A stretch of DNA of 30,423 nt from positions 7,097 through 37,519 of the forward strand of contig CAUDNR010000193.1 of assembly GCA_958430865.1 (NCBI GenBank). The letters run 5' to 3'. Source of the stretch: Entrophospora sp. SA101 (lineage: Eukaryota > Glomeromycota > Glomeromycetes > Entrophosporales > Entrophosporaceae). Of this stretch, positions 1-10,713 are shown piece by piece. How positions within the stretch are numbered: the stretch's first letter is position 1; every line of letters starts with the position of its first letter. The position numbers and the translations under genes are program-made. Below the pieces are notes generated by a model, which saw only the letters and a list, made by a program, of their open reading frames with translations, was not told the DNA's origin and did no database searches.

Positions 1-180
1 GTTTAAAATATTTGAATTATTTGTTTTACTCTAATTATTCATTTATTTGTTTTGTTCAAATTATTTCGTTTATTCGAACTATTCATTTTATTCGAATTGT
101 TCGTTTATTTGTTTTATTTAAATTATTGATTGAATTATTTGTTTATTCGTTTTATTCGAATTACTCGTTTTCGAATAGAA
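1..180. repeat. Degenerate AT-rich tandem repeat
   Basis: Imperfect reiteration of short blocks such as TTATTCGAATTATTCG, with variants TTATTTG and TTATTCA, runs from the window edge to about 180. The units are too diverged to give one clear period. No reading frame is convincing. From 181 to 475 I see only the AT-rich upstream region of the kinase gene. Confidence 0.6.
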
Positions 181-475
181 ACCCGTATTAGTATTAGTAT
201 AGTTGTATGTAGTGATTTTAATTTAGTTTCACCAGATTTGGTGACTCCAATAACTCAGATCGCACACTTGCAATATTTATTACAGTTTTACGGGTTATGG
301 CTTTAACGATTTAGGATGCATGTCGAATTATTTATGTAATGCTGAATTGTTGTAATTCAGGTAAAATTTATTTTTTTTAACGAAATGTAATAATTAATAA
401 TAATATTTTGTGATGAAAAAAAAAAATTTTTTTTTGACAAATTATACAAGTTATACAATATAATAAAAAACCACA

Positions 476-1755
476 ATGGAAAACACTTTGGATGAAGATA
501 AACATCATGACGATACTTCTACTGATAAAAACGATGAATATTTAAAAAAAAGAAAAGAAGGATATGGGGAATGTCCAACTTGCAATAGATATAATACTGA
601 TTATTCATGGTGCCAATCATGTGATCCAAAGCTATTAACTGAAGGATGGACTAGTGGTAATGAAACACTAGATGAGTTGATTAAAAGCACACAACTTAAA
701 GCAAGAGCTTATAATAATGATTATTTTCAATGGATTCCATATAATGATTTAGCAGATATTGACAAGATAGATGAAGGTGGTTTTGCAACTGTATACAAAG
801 CTACTTGGTTAAATGGTGATAAAGGTATAAGTGACAGAAAAAGATATAATAAAGATATGACTGTGGCATTAAAAAAGCGACTAAATTCACAGAATGTTTC
901 TGATAAATTATTTCATAATCAGGTAAATTATTTCGTTAATATTAGTTTTAGATTTTTTAAAATATTATTGATTATTATTATTGTAATTAAATATTTTATT
1001 TGTTACTTTAGCTTGAAAATCTTATGAGGCTTCATTATAAAAGTGATGTAATTAATCTTTATGGATTAACACAAGATCCAATTACAAAAGAATATATATT
1101 TGTAATGGAATATATGGAAAATGGAAGTCTTCGAAATTATTTAAGAAAAGAATTTAAAAATTTAAAATGGAATCATAAAATTGCAATCCTTCAAGGAATT
1201 ATTAAAGGTTTAAAAGATATGCATGAAAAAGGAATTGTTCATCGTGATCTTCATAGTAATAATATCCTTCAAGGTTGTAATGTTACATATATTGCAGGTT
1301 TAGGATTATCATGCCCAGCTAGTCAAATATCTGCATCAGACAAAATATATGGAGTACTACCATATGTTGCACCAGAAGTTTTACTGGGGAAGCCATATAC
1401 AATGGCATCAGATATATATAGTTTTGGAATTCTGATGTCTGAAATATCAACTGGTCAAACACCATATAATAATTTGGCACATGATGCAGGTCTTGCAGTA
1501 AAAATATGTGAAGGCTTAAGACCTGAACTTTCAGACAACATACCAAAATTCTATATTAAACTAGCTTACAGATGCATGGATGCTAATCCAGATAAACGTC
1601 CAACTGCTGAAGAAATTTGTAATATTATTGGATTATGGAATAATTCATTTGATGATGAGGTAATCAATAACCTTAAACACCATAAATACTCAAATGAACA
1701 GCATGATGAATTAAAATCAATTAGGGAGGAATTTGATAAAATGGATCTATTGTAA
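476..1755 (+). CDS. TKL-type protein kinase K1, probable pseudokinase
   Basis: Two exons, 476-922 and 1012-1755, joined by an 89-bp gtaaat...ttag intron, give 396 residues. Intron placement matches the minus-strand paralogues K3 and K4. Residues C33/C36 and C46/C49 form a CxxC...CxxC putative zinc-binding motif before the kinase domain. The domain keeps VALKK, HRDLHSNN (about 226) and the YVAPEVL activation-segment end. Two hallmarks differ from the paralogues, each by one base: the glycine loop reads IDEGGF instead of IGEGGF (codon 770-772 GAT), and the magnesium-binding DLG reads GLG (codon 1297-1299 GGT). Loss of the DFG/DLG aspartate normally abolishes phosphotransfer, so I infer a pseudokinase or an early pseudogene; the reading frame is intact. 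The C-terminus stops right after EEFDKMD, about 30 residues before K4 and more before K3. This TKL family is heavily expanded in Glomeromycota; substrates are unknown. Confidence 0.85.
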
Positions 1756-2047
1756 TGGTTTATTTATTTTCAAACTTATCTTTGCATTTAAATATGTATA
1801 ATTTTTAAATAAAAAAAAATTTTTGTCTATTATATTGTCAACTAGAAAAAGTCTAAAAGGTTTTCAGAGTAAATTTATGTTTCCCACTTTGTTCACGTGA
1901 CATAATCAAATTTAACTTTTTTTATTCAAATTATCTTTTCATTGGATCAGATACTTTCTTTTCTTTGTTAATGATGGTATCCGAAATAGTTTTGCCCACA
2001 GAAATTAGAAATTTAAGCACCTAAACTAGTGCCTTTACATATTAATA
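1756..2047. other. Intergenic, no feature seen
   Basis: AT-rich DNA between kinase K1 and the first MITE, including the likely 3' untranslated region of K1. No reading frame, RNA gene or clear repeat was recognised. Confidence 0.5.
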
Positions 2048-2429
2048 CAGTCAAACCTCGATAAGCCGAACTTTTGGGAAATCACAAAAATAGGATCGGC
2101 TTATCAAAATTCGATTCACGATACAAACAGGGCTGGCAACGTAAAGGTTAAAAGCCTAATTTAGTAATAATCATCTTGACTAAACTTGACTAAACTTGAT
2201 TGTTGGGTGATCGACCATTTTAAACCGAATTTTATCATTATAAGACGAATTTTATATTCGGCTTAGAAAGTTATATTTTTATTATTTTGTATATACAAAC
2301 CATTAAGTTCGGTTTATCAAGTAAAAGTAGAAATTATAATAAAAATTCGGCTTAACGAAATAATTTTTATTTGAATCGTTATAAAGCGAAAATCGGTTTA
2401 TGGTAGTTCGGTTTATCGAGGTTTGACTG
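2048..2429. mobile_element. Pogo/Tc1-mariner-type MITE
   Basis: The left end starts CAGTCAAACCTCGATAA at 2048 and runs to about 2071. The right end (2406-2429) is its inverted copy, with one mismatch over 24 bases. TA dinucleotides flank both ends (2046-2047 and 2430-2431), fitting the TA target-site duplication of the Tc1/mariner/pogo superfamily. The CAGTCAAACCTCGATA end type resembles known pogo/Tigger termini. The 382-bp interior has no transposase, but internal segments repeat the GTTCGGTTTAT-like end sequence. Non-autonomous element. Confidence 0.85.
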
Positions 2430-2514
2430 TAGATGATTCGCACTGTAGAATGAAATAATGTATATCGTACATCATGTGATTGTGGATTTAAATCTTCGCG
2501 TCATTGGAAACATA

Positions 2515-2692
2515 ACAATAATAATAATAATTAATAATAATAATGGGAGTTGTTATTCCACTCCTCCCATGACTAAGACAAAGATGGACCAATAAAATCA
2601 TCATATTTTAAAGCCATTCATTGGTCGCTTACTACACTTAGTCACGGGAGGGGTGAGAATAACAAAAATGGGAGGTGCGAATAACAATTCTC
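2515..2692. mobile_element. Foldback MITE with TTGTTATTC ends
   Basis: After an (AAT)n run at about 2515-2544, the segment 2545-2692 folds on itself. The arm 2550-2577 (TTGTTATTCCACTCCTCCC and onward to GACTAAG) pairs imperfectly with 2637-2665. An outer arm at 2670-2692 repeats the same terminal motif. GACCAAT/ATTGGTC inside extends the pairing. No coding capacity. A target-site duplication could not be defined confidently. Confidence 0.6.
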
Positions 2693-2825
2693 TTAATAAT
2701 TAAATAAATTATTCATTAAATATTTTTCGAAAAACGACATTACAATTCAAGGATTCTCTTTTTATTTATCAATTTGGGTCATAATAATAACAAATTGAAT
2801 CTGTCAATTTTTTACAACTCTTACT

Positions 2826-4395
2826 ATGAACTTGTGGAATAGTTACTTTGATGATACTCCTGTTAATAACTGGTCTATTTTTCGCTTTCATAAAATTGGA
2901 TCAATGTTCACAAAAAGCATCCTGAGCAACTAACTTATGGCAAGACTATGGATGCACTTTTTAAAAGTCTCTATGTGATTATTGAACAAAGTTTGTATCT
3001 GCAAAAAATCTGGAAAGCTCAAATACTTTTAGCCAATTGTCAGGCAAGTATTGTTTGATTATGGGGAATGTCCTCTGTAGTAATCTTTTAGATGACTGTG
3101 GTTGTCCACAACAAGGAAGACACAACTTTTCGTTGTCCTTCTGATGATCTTTTCGACCGTTATGGTTCTTTCAATGCTGAATATTGAATATGTTAAAAGC
3201 ATTTTATGTTTATGTATTAATAGCATTTTTTTCCTTTTTTTTGCAAGAACAAAAATCAACGTAATGCAGGAAGCAACATGGATAATCTATGGCTTGATGT
3301 TGGGAAAATTCTCCAAGAAAAGATGATTAATACAGGAACAAATATTCGACTTGTATCATGTGATGGTATTCAAATTAATAATGTTGGAAATAAATGAACT
3401 CGTGAAAAAGAGAATGAAACATCATCAAAAAAGTCGGAATATAACTTATTTACTTTTGAAATTCAACTGAGTGAGATTACTAATAGTTATGTTAACTGTA
3501 TTAGGTCATGAACAATAGTCCTTCTTTGAATCAAAATGTAGATGAGCATCAAGGGATAGATGAATTTTCAGAGATCTGGTATCTTCCTTATTCTTTACAT
3601 TTCTTCTCTACTCATCTAAGGTTCATTTCTTAACAAATTCTTGGCTTATTGCAGAATCCAGTTGTTGGAAAACTTGTAGATGTTGGTGGAGTTGCTAGAT
3701 ACAATATTAACTTTTTACCTGAGGAAAACGAATGTGATCCAATTAAAGACTAGTGCCGTAATCCAAAAAAGGAAAAAGTATGGTTGCAACCATTTTTTAT
3801 ATGCCGTAGATACAATTACTACCATCATCATAATTTACGGCACTAGTCTTTATAGTGGATTGAATATGAACATCAATACATTACTGAAAAAATACAATGA
3901 TGGCATTATTAAAGCAACAACTGGTTATGATGTCCATTTGAGCAAAATTGCAGTTATTTTTGTGAGAATCCTATTGCTTGTATAATTTTATTAAGGAATG
4001 GCCTTGCCAGTGGATCCAATAAATACATAATGCATTGTAAGTACAATACTTTCTATGCTGGTATTTGGAATGATCATACTGACTTTAATTCTATTTTAGT
4101 GTACTCACTCTGCTTTCAACTACCAATAAATCCCCTTCGCAATGGTGATTTGTTAGAGTATGCTTATCGAAATAGAATTGGAGATGTTTTTCTGGACATA
4201 AATAATGTTATTTATATGAAAACGTAAGATATTTACTTGGAGTCTTCTATCTCTTGAAAAAATATTCAACGATATATTAATGCAAGCCTTATTGATTATA
4301 GTGGGGAAATTGAAAATACAGATTGTAAGGTTCAATGAGATTATTAGGAAAAAGGTGTGCCATTGGTTGCTCACACAATTCCTTATTAGCAATTA
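2826..4395 (+). pseudogene. Decayed reading frame of unknown family
   Basis: Fragments on the plus strand look protein-like but are interrupted by stops and frame changes. They include a segment starting MNLWNSYFDDTPVNNW at about 2826, a segment with DNLWLDVGKILQEKMI at about 3280-3395, a segment with PVVGKLVDVGGVARYN at about 3657-3750, and a tail at about 3852-3985. A 107-bp palindromic element splits the last two. I do not recognise the family. Several coding-like blocks in similar order suggest a dead gene, possibly from a multicopy or transposon-associated family. Shorter blocks up to about 4395 (for example around NPLRNGDLLEYAYRNRIG at 4126-4179) may belong to the same relic. 4396-4620 is AT-rich and holds nothing recognisable. 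Confidence 0.4.
3745..3851. mobile_element. 107-bp MITE-like palindromic insertion
   Basis: A perfect 17-bp terminal inverted repeat, AAAGACTAGTGCCGTAA (3745-3761) and its complement (3835-3851), encloses about 73 bp with no coding capacity. It lies between two coding-like blocks of the decayed frame, which become adjacent if the element is removed. The target-site duplication is unclear because the flanks are AT-rich. Confidence 0.65.
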
Positions 4396-4620
4396 AGGTG
4401 GATTACCATGACTGTGAAATTTTATGTCATAATTTTTTAAATTAGTTGCATGTTATTTTATTATTATCATAAGATATAAACATAGCAATTGGAAATGTTT
4501 TTGGAAGATAAATTACTTTTTTGACATAAATTATTTTATAGTTACATTTAACGTTTAATGTATTAGCATATAAATTAAAATAAGTAAATAATGAATTAAT
4601 TAATTAAATTAAATTATAGT

Positions 4621-5768
4621 TCATAACCTAGGTTCCATTGCTCCAATGTCAATTTTACATTCATGATTAAAACTATGCCAATACAACATTGCTTGATTGA
4701 CGCCATAATAGTGAACTGAAGCAGCTGCCAAGACAAAAAAATGAAATATTTGATGTGATGATGCCTAAAAATAAACAACAAAATTTTATGATTATTAATT
4801 TATAATTAAAATAAAATTACAACTACTAATTTATAATTATAAACAAATTACCCATATATCAAATGTTCCAGGAAACCATCTTTCAGGCACTCTAATTGAC
4901 AAAAATATTAAAAATATAACAAAAATAAAGATCAAATTATTTAACTTGTTATAAAAATTACCTTGCACCATAAATTAAAGCACCAACAACATATAATGCG
5001 CCCATTAATAGTAACCATTTTAAAGATATTACATCAAAGCAAAGTCCAGGCTGTTTTAAAAGAAATGTTGATATTTATGTATTTTAAATACAATTATTAT
5101 AATTATCACAAGTAAATAATAATGATAACAATTACCCCATACAATATCAAAGCATGAGCCAAAGGAACTATGGCGCTTAAACCCATTGATAAAAACATTC
5201 CTGTACGAAACCATCTAAATTCAGGTGATCTAAATTTGCTGGCAACTGCGACTGAAATCTAAAATTGATTAATCAATGAAAAAATAAATTATTATTATTA
5301 TTGATAATGATGAATTAATTATTGAACGTAGTTGGAGGCAGTTTTATCTATCATTCACATACAGTTGCAGCGCCAAATATTGAAATTGATGTAAGATAAA
5401 TGATTTGTAATAAACCATTACAATAAAATCCTAATAAATCAATTAAATTTATTGTAAATAATAATGAACAAATGATAATAATTAATTAATCAAAAGTTAA
5501 TCAATTGATCGTAAATATTAAATTACCATAATAAATCATTGGATAAAATGACCCTCTAGAAAATAAATAATAATTTCAATTAATATTATGATTATAGTTA
5601 TAATAAAAAACAAATATTAGTTACTTACACGATTAGTGTGACAATTCCAACATAATCACATCTATTCCAATTAGCACAAACCTAAAATTAAAATATCAAT
5701 TAATGAAAACTTATCAATGTGATATAATATATAACTCAATCAACCAATCAACCAATAAATCAACCAAT

Positions 5769-5800
<32 letters not shown>

Positions 5801-6492
5801 AAATCAATAGATTCGCTGTAAACTCACTCTTTCAGAATGGCAACATAGAGCATGGAAAGTCGAAGAGAAACCTAAACAAATCATTGCACCCAATAAAAAA
5901 GTATAAAAAACAAGAAAATCCCATATCTTAATATTTGGTTGACTTGACAATACGGAAAAATATGTTACAAATCCAAGAATTATAAATATTAAAGTTCCAA
6001 TCAAGTGTGACCAAATATTAACTAATAAATAAAATAAAATAAAATAAAATAATTTTAGAAACGAATATAATTCATGCGTGATTTTATAAACATACATTAA
6101 ATATATTACATACCACTTTCATTATGAAGATAAAATAGTGACTTTGCACATTTTATATAAGAAAGTGTTGGTCTACGATATCCTAAAATAGATGATTATA
6201 ATTAGATACGACATAATTAGATATTCTTTATAATATTTGATTACTTACCTCTTAGAATGTCTTTGTTATCTTGTAGCCATGCGGGTAAATCACCAAAATT
6301 ACACGTAAGCGAAAGTTTTGCAGCTGTTGTATCAATCGTGGTTGTGGAATATGTTGTATTGGTTGAATCAAATTTTTTAGAATTTTGATCCGATTCAATC
6401 GATCTGGTTTCTTCTGATATTGATGTTTCTGATGAAGAAGATGTTATAGATGGTTTTCTCCGAGATGGTGACATTTTACGTCGAGAAAGCAT
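4621..6492 (-). CDS. PAQR / adiponectin-receptor-like (haemolysin III) membrane protein
   Basis: Ten exons assembled by hand: 6492-6249, 6182-6114, 6021-5828, 5681-5629, 5555-5527, 5430-5363, 5258-5136, 5050-4962, 4891-4852, 4764-4621. All junctions are gt...ag and phase-consistent, giving 350 residues. The first about 80 residues are a Ser/Thr-rich cytosolic tail. Then come GYRRPTLSYIKCAKSLFYLHNES and VNIWSHLIG, the family signature before membrane helix 1, STFHALCCHSE, GSFYPMIYYGFYC, PERWFPGTFDIW and the final SSHQIFHFF. The conserved Ser/His set in STFH and HQIFH is the usual zinc site. Relatives are seven-helix proteins with hydrolase or ceramidase-like activity linked to lipid and zinc homeostasis (yeast Izh proteins). 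The start could also be the Met at 6474. A tetranucleotide repeat lies in intron 3. The gene looks intact. Confidence 0.9.
5735..5808. repeat. (CAAT)n-type microsatellite in an intron
   Basis: A run of TCAA/CAAC/CAAT units, partly interrupted, lies inside the third intron of the minus-strand PAQR gene. It is likely length-polymorphic and has no coding effect. Confidence 0.8.
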
Positions 6493-6944
6493 TTGATTAT
6501 TAATTAATTATTATTATTGAGTAAATTTATTATTAAAGGAATATGTGAATTTATGAAATTCAAATCAGCCAATCAAAATTCCATATTCAAACACCGCCAA
6601 AGTCTTACACTATTACTATTACTATTTACATACATGCAACCAAATTATTTACACGTGTCCGCCCGCTAACATGCCATTTTTTTTATTTTCCACTATATAC
6701 TGTACTACCCCTAGATTAGTATAGTTGACTTGTAGATCTTTATCATTCTTTAACATTAAAAGTTACAACGTTAATAATAAAAATTCGGTTTCGAGTGGAA
6801 TCAAGTACAGCTTCAAATTGATACAAGAATCTACTCTCAAGTAGGAGAAGTAGCAGAGAAATAATCTTATTTAATATTTAAAATAAAATATCTAACAATT
6901 TAGCACGACTTTAAACATACTAGTTATACGATTTTTTTCTATAA

Positions 6945-7349
6945 TTATTTGTAATCGAGATTTTCTCGAATATTTATTTGAAAATTAAACAATCTGTTTT
7001 GAAGTTGAGTAAAAAGTTGATATTCTTGATCAGTAAATGTAATTTGAATTCTGGTTGAAGTCTGGGAAAGTTTATTTATTTATTTTATCTACTGGAGAGT
7101 GCAAATTTGAATCTTTATAAATTGCAATGATTTCTGTCAAAATCAATTAAGGCAGAACAATAACTTTCAGATTCAAAAGGGAAATGTAATTCCTGGTATT
7201 GTTGAAAAAAACATCTCAGAATAGAAAACCTTGCATGGATGAATGGATAAAGTATTCGATTTGCACTTAGTCTTTCAAACCTTGTTCTTATTTGCAACTT
7301 AGACCCTTGAATATACCCCAGTGAACGTTGGTTCAACAAAGTTGCTCAT
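6945..7349 (-). pseudogene. Small unknown gene with frame disruption
   Basis: On the minus strand a coding-like segment begins at an ATG at 7349 (MSNFVEPTFTGVYS) or in the overlapping frame LLNQRSLGYIQG, and runs to about 7118. Another coding-like segment, with QITFTDQEYQLFTQLQ and RENLDYK, ends in TAA at 6945-6947. Between them, reading DSNLHSPVDKINK and then LSQTSTRIQ would be continuous if one four-base unit of the AAAT run near 7068-7085 were absent. The function is not recognised. It could be a decayed gene, or a real gene with introns I failed to place. 6493-6944 and 7350-7538 hold the divergent upstream regions of the neighbouring genes and nothing recognisable. Confidence 0.3.
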
Positions 7350-7538
7350 TCTATTTATTATTATTATATATAGTTGTATATGTTATGTACTGTCTATCAG
7401 AAAATATTATTATAAATCTTCTTCCGTTAGTTAATATTAATTAATATTAAAAAAAAAAAGGATATTTTTCGTATTACATTGATCTTGACAACCAATAAAA
7501 ATTTCAAAATATTTCGATTATTTTTTACAATCAATAAG

Positions 7539-8012
7539 ATGCTCCATCTTCTTGGAGTCAATTTACCTGAAAATAAATTAGTCAGAGTAAATAAATATTT
7601 CATCAATAATTAATTATCAATAATTTAATTCTTACTTAACGCATACGTTGGATTATTTTATACAAAAAAAAAAATTTTTTTTTATTAGATTGCATTAACA
7701 TACTTTTATGGAATTGGTGATATAACAGCTAATAAAATATGTAGTAAATTTTCCATTCATAAAGCATGTAAATTGTCAGAATTATCGGAATCACAGATAA
7801 ATCAAATATCTTTAGAATTATCAAACATGAAAATTGAGAGTGATTTGAGACGCGAAACAAGGAATAATATTATACATCATAGAACCATTGGTTCTTATAA
7901 AGGTAAAAGACATGCTATGGGTTATCCTGTTAGAGGTCAACGTACTAGAACAAATGCACGAACTGCCAGAAAATTAAATGGCAGATGGTTAAAGAAAGAA
8001 TATAGCACGTAA
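7539..8012 (+). CDS. Mitochondrial small-subunit ribosomal protein uS13
   Basis: Exon 1 at 7539-7586 encodes MLHLLGVNLPENKLVR. A 102-bp intron follows, with a T-rich stretch and ttag acceptor. Exon 2 at 7689-8012 begins IALTYFYGIGDITANKIC. The product has 123 residues and carries the full uS13 architecture: an N-terminal helix with the YGIG turn, a central LRRETRNNI helix, and the C-terminal signature MGYPVRGQRTRTNARTARK. Length and the LPENK start fit the mitochondrial or bacterial-type protein rather than the longer cytosolic uS13/RPS18. It contacts the head of the small subunit and the decoding region. The most 5' exon is only 16 codons long and easily missed. No obvious damage. Confidence 0.9.
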
Positions 8013-8266
8013 GGTCTAATTCAATCAATTGATCATAAATTTGCTCTGTATATACTTACTAATGCTAAATCCCATTTTTATTATTATCATCAGAATTTCA
8101 ACATCTAACTGCAATAAAAATTCGATAAAAGCTTCATCCATTTTATCCATATTTAATAATCCATTTAAAAACCTGTTTCACTCATATTAATAATAATAAA
8201 ACAACATAATCTTTGACAACAATGAATAGATATGAAATAATATAAAATAAACAATATTCAGTTCAA

Positions 8267-8434
8267 TTAAAAACCTTTTGACTCTTTAATTTCCTTTTCT
8301 CCCCCCCATCCTCCAATATAATTAGAATTAATGTTAGATCCAAAATCAATAACCAATTTATCTGATATATCTGCACATCTGAGTAGTATATGTTGTAAAT
8401 CTACCCGTTGATACACTTGTACTAAGTTCACCAT
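8267..8434 (-). pseudogene. Short ORF, possible fragment of an FAD monooxygenase
   Basis: A 55-residue ORF starts at the ATG at 8434 (MVNLVQVYQRVDLQHILLRC) and ends in TAA at 8267-8269. The RVDLQHILL segment and the following VIDFGSN resemble the region of FAD-dependent monooxygenases where an R-x-DL-x-x-LL helix precedes a strand. That is a weak recognition from memory, so I treat it as a possible fragment. It straddles the left edge of the duplicated unit at 8421. Its first codons recur at the duplication junction, where they are fused in frame to kinase K2. 8013-8266 is AT-rich with nothing recognised. Confidence 0.3.
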
Positions 8435-10699
8435 TCATCTGCCATAAGTTAGATTACTAGTATATTTCAATTACTACCATCACCACTAATAATAATAATA
8501 ATAATAATAGGAGAATATAAATTATTATAAAAAATCAAATAAGAAAACAACACAATAATCAATTGTCAAAACTTTGAAAACACTTCCGCCTGTTTCTTTA
8601 GAATATGGCAAAGATTGCTCAAAGTCTTGCATCATTTTGAATTCATAAACAAACTTGAACTTTTTAATAATTAGCAATGGTCAGTAATCAATAATCAATA
8701 ATCAAAAAAGAACCTTCAAGGTTTGTGCTGTGTGTGTAAATGATAATGATAATAAAGAATTCCAACACAATGTGAATTTTTATTAATATTAATACTGTAA
8801 AATATTAATGTAGCATGGATCCTATTTTACAACAATTATTATAAATTAAGACAATTACTTTTCGCAACATCAATATAAATATAAGTTATATAAGCTGTAT
8901 CTTTCAACAATACGTTTGAGATTTGGGAATCAATGAATGCATTAATAACCTATTTAAACGTTATCGTGACAGGCATTTTGCTTTTTAAATTTAAATAAAA
9001 ACATACAATCGTAAAATTTATAAATATATATATATGAAGAAAAGTAAATATGGGAGTTCTATTCTATATATGAAAAAGCAATATATTTATTAAAATTGTG
9101 ATTGCTCATTAATGGTTCCAAAATGAGAAGGGTTTGCCGAGTTGCATGAATTCTTCCAAGTTTTCCCAAACCAGATCAAGACATGTTTTTAATGATCCAG
9201 CTTATAACAATAGATGGTAGATCATCAAACGCCTTAAAGAAGAACCTGATCCGATGAAAAAATAATTAGAAAGGATAAAAAAAATTGTAAATTGTCAATA
9301 ACTCAAATTGATTATGACATTCGTGAACAAAGAATCCATTCAGAAAACCTTTAGGTTTTCTAGTCAATAAAATTTTTATTAAAAGTTATTTATAATATAC
9401 ATATTTAAATGTAAAAGATAAGTTAGAAAATAAATAAAACAGTTACAATATATCTAATGCATCTAAATTAGTCTGTTGAGAATCTAAAAAAGATTTACCA
9501 TATCAATATTGGTTGATATTAACATTGAACTTAAAAAGTTAATAAATAAAATAAATGTTAATAATTACCATTGTGATTACCAACAATTGTTACTTTGTTG
9601 GAATTTACAGGTTGAGGAAGATTTGCAAATTTTAATAATGTGCTAGTATAAACAGCATTTGGGTGAGTTGTTACAGTAATTGTTGATGGATCAAATTTTA
9701 TTTCATCCATTTTATCAAATTCTTTTCTAATTGATTTTAATTTATCCTGTTGTTTTTTTGAATATCCACGATCTTCAGGATTTTTCATTACTGAATCTTT
9801 AAATGAATCACTCCAAATTTTAATAATCTTACGAATTTCTCGAGCAGTTGGACGTTTATCTGGATCAGCATCCAGCATTTGAATGCTAGTTCAATATAGA
9901 ATTTTGGTGTATTGTTTGAGAAACCAGGTCTTGCACCTTTACATATTTTCATTGCAAGATATTCATCATGTGCCAAATTATTAAATGGTTGTTGGCCAGT
10001 TGATACTACAGACATCAGGACTCCAAAACTGTATACATCAGATGCCATTGTATATGGTTTCTCCTTTAAAACTTCTGGTGCAACATATGGTAGTACTCCA
10101 CATATATCATTTTTGTTTGATAATGATATTTGACTAGCTGAGCATGATAATCCTAAGTCTGCAATATATGAGCTTGTTTTTTTTTGAAGGATATTACCAC
10201 TATGAAGATCATGATGAATAATTTCTTTTTCATGAATATTTTTTAAATCTTCAATAATACAATAAAGAATACGAATTTTGTCTCTCCAATTTAAAATTTT
10301 AAAATCTTTAGTTAAATAACTTTGAAGACTTCCATCTTCCATATATGCCATTACAAATATATATTCTTTTGTAATCGGATCTTGTGTTAAACCACAAATA
10401 GGAATTACACTCTTTTTATCATAAAACTTTACATAATTTTTGAACTAAATAAAAAATGAAATATTTAATTACAACAATTATAATCAATAATATTTAAAAA
10501 ACCTGAAATAAATAGAAAAATAAAAAAATTTACCTCATTAAGAAATTCATCAGAAATATTCTGTGAATTATGTAGTTTTTTTAGTGCTACAAGCATATCT
10601 TTGCTAGCTCTGGTATATTTTCCATTTACATAATTTATATATCTATAACCATTTATCCAAGTAGCTTTGGATATAGTTGCAAAACCACCTTCACCTATC
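8421..10699. repeat. Tandem duplication, unit A
   Basis: Unit A (2279 bp) is followed directly by unit B (10700-12973). Both begin ACTAAGTTCACCATTC. By eye, 8421-9898 is identical to 10700-12178 except for one missing base in unit A between 9874 and 9875. After 9898 the copies diverge sharply: 9961-10020 differs from 12241-12300 at 7 of 60 positions. Unit A holds the 3' flank and the truncated kinase K2. Non-coding 8435-9557 contains an (AAT)n tract at about 8489, a perfect AGAAAACC-TTTA-GGTTTTCT hairpin at about 9341, and a minus-strand coding-like scrap (LDLVWENLEEFMQLGKPF) near 9115-9180. Confidence 0.92.
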
Positions 10700-10713
10700 A
10701 CTAAGTTCACCAT
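9558..10713 (-). pseudogene. TKL-type kinase K2, truncated and frameshifted
   Basis: This paralogue lacks the N-terminal CxxC...CxxC region. Homology starts abruptly at IGEGGFATISKATW, at the tandem-duplication junction (10699/10700). The first exon remnant ends at 10534 and the next begins at 10444, with the family's usual 89-bp intron between. HRD reads HHD and the metal-binding DLG is kept. One base is missing between 9874 and 9875 compared with unit B, breaking the frame within KCMDADPDKR; the downstream frame then encodes the normal C-terminus to 9558. An ATG at 10713 supplied by the duplicated flank gives MVNLV fused in frame to the glycine loop. Two independent lesions make a working full-length kinase unlikely. 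Confidence 0.85.
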
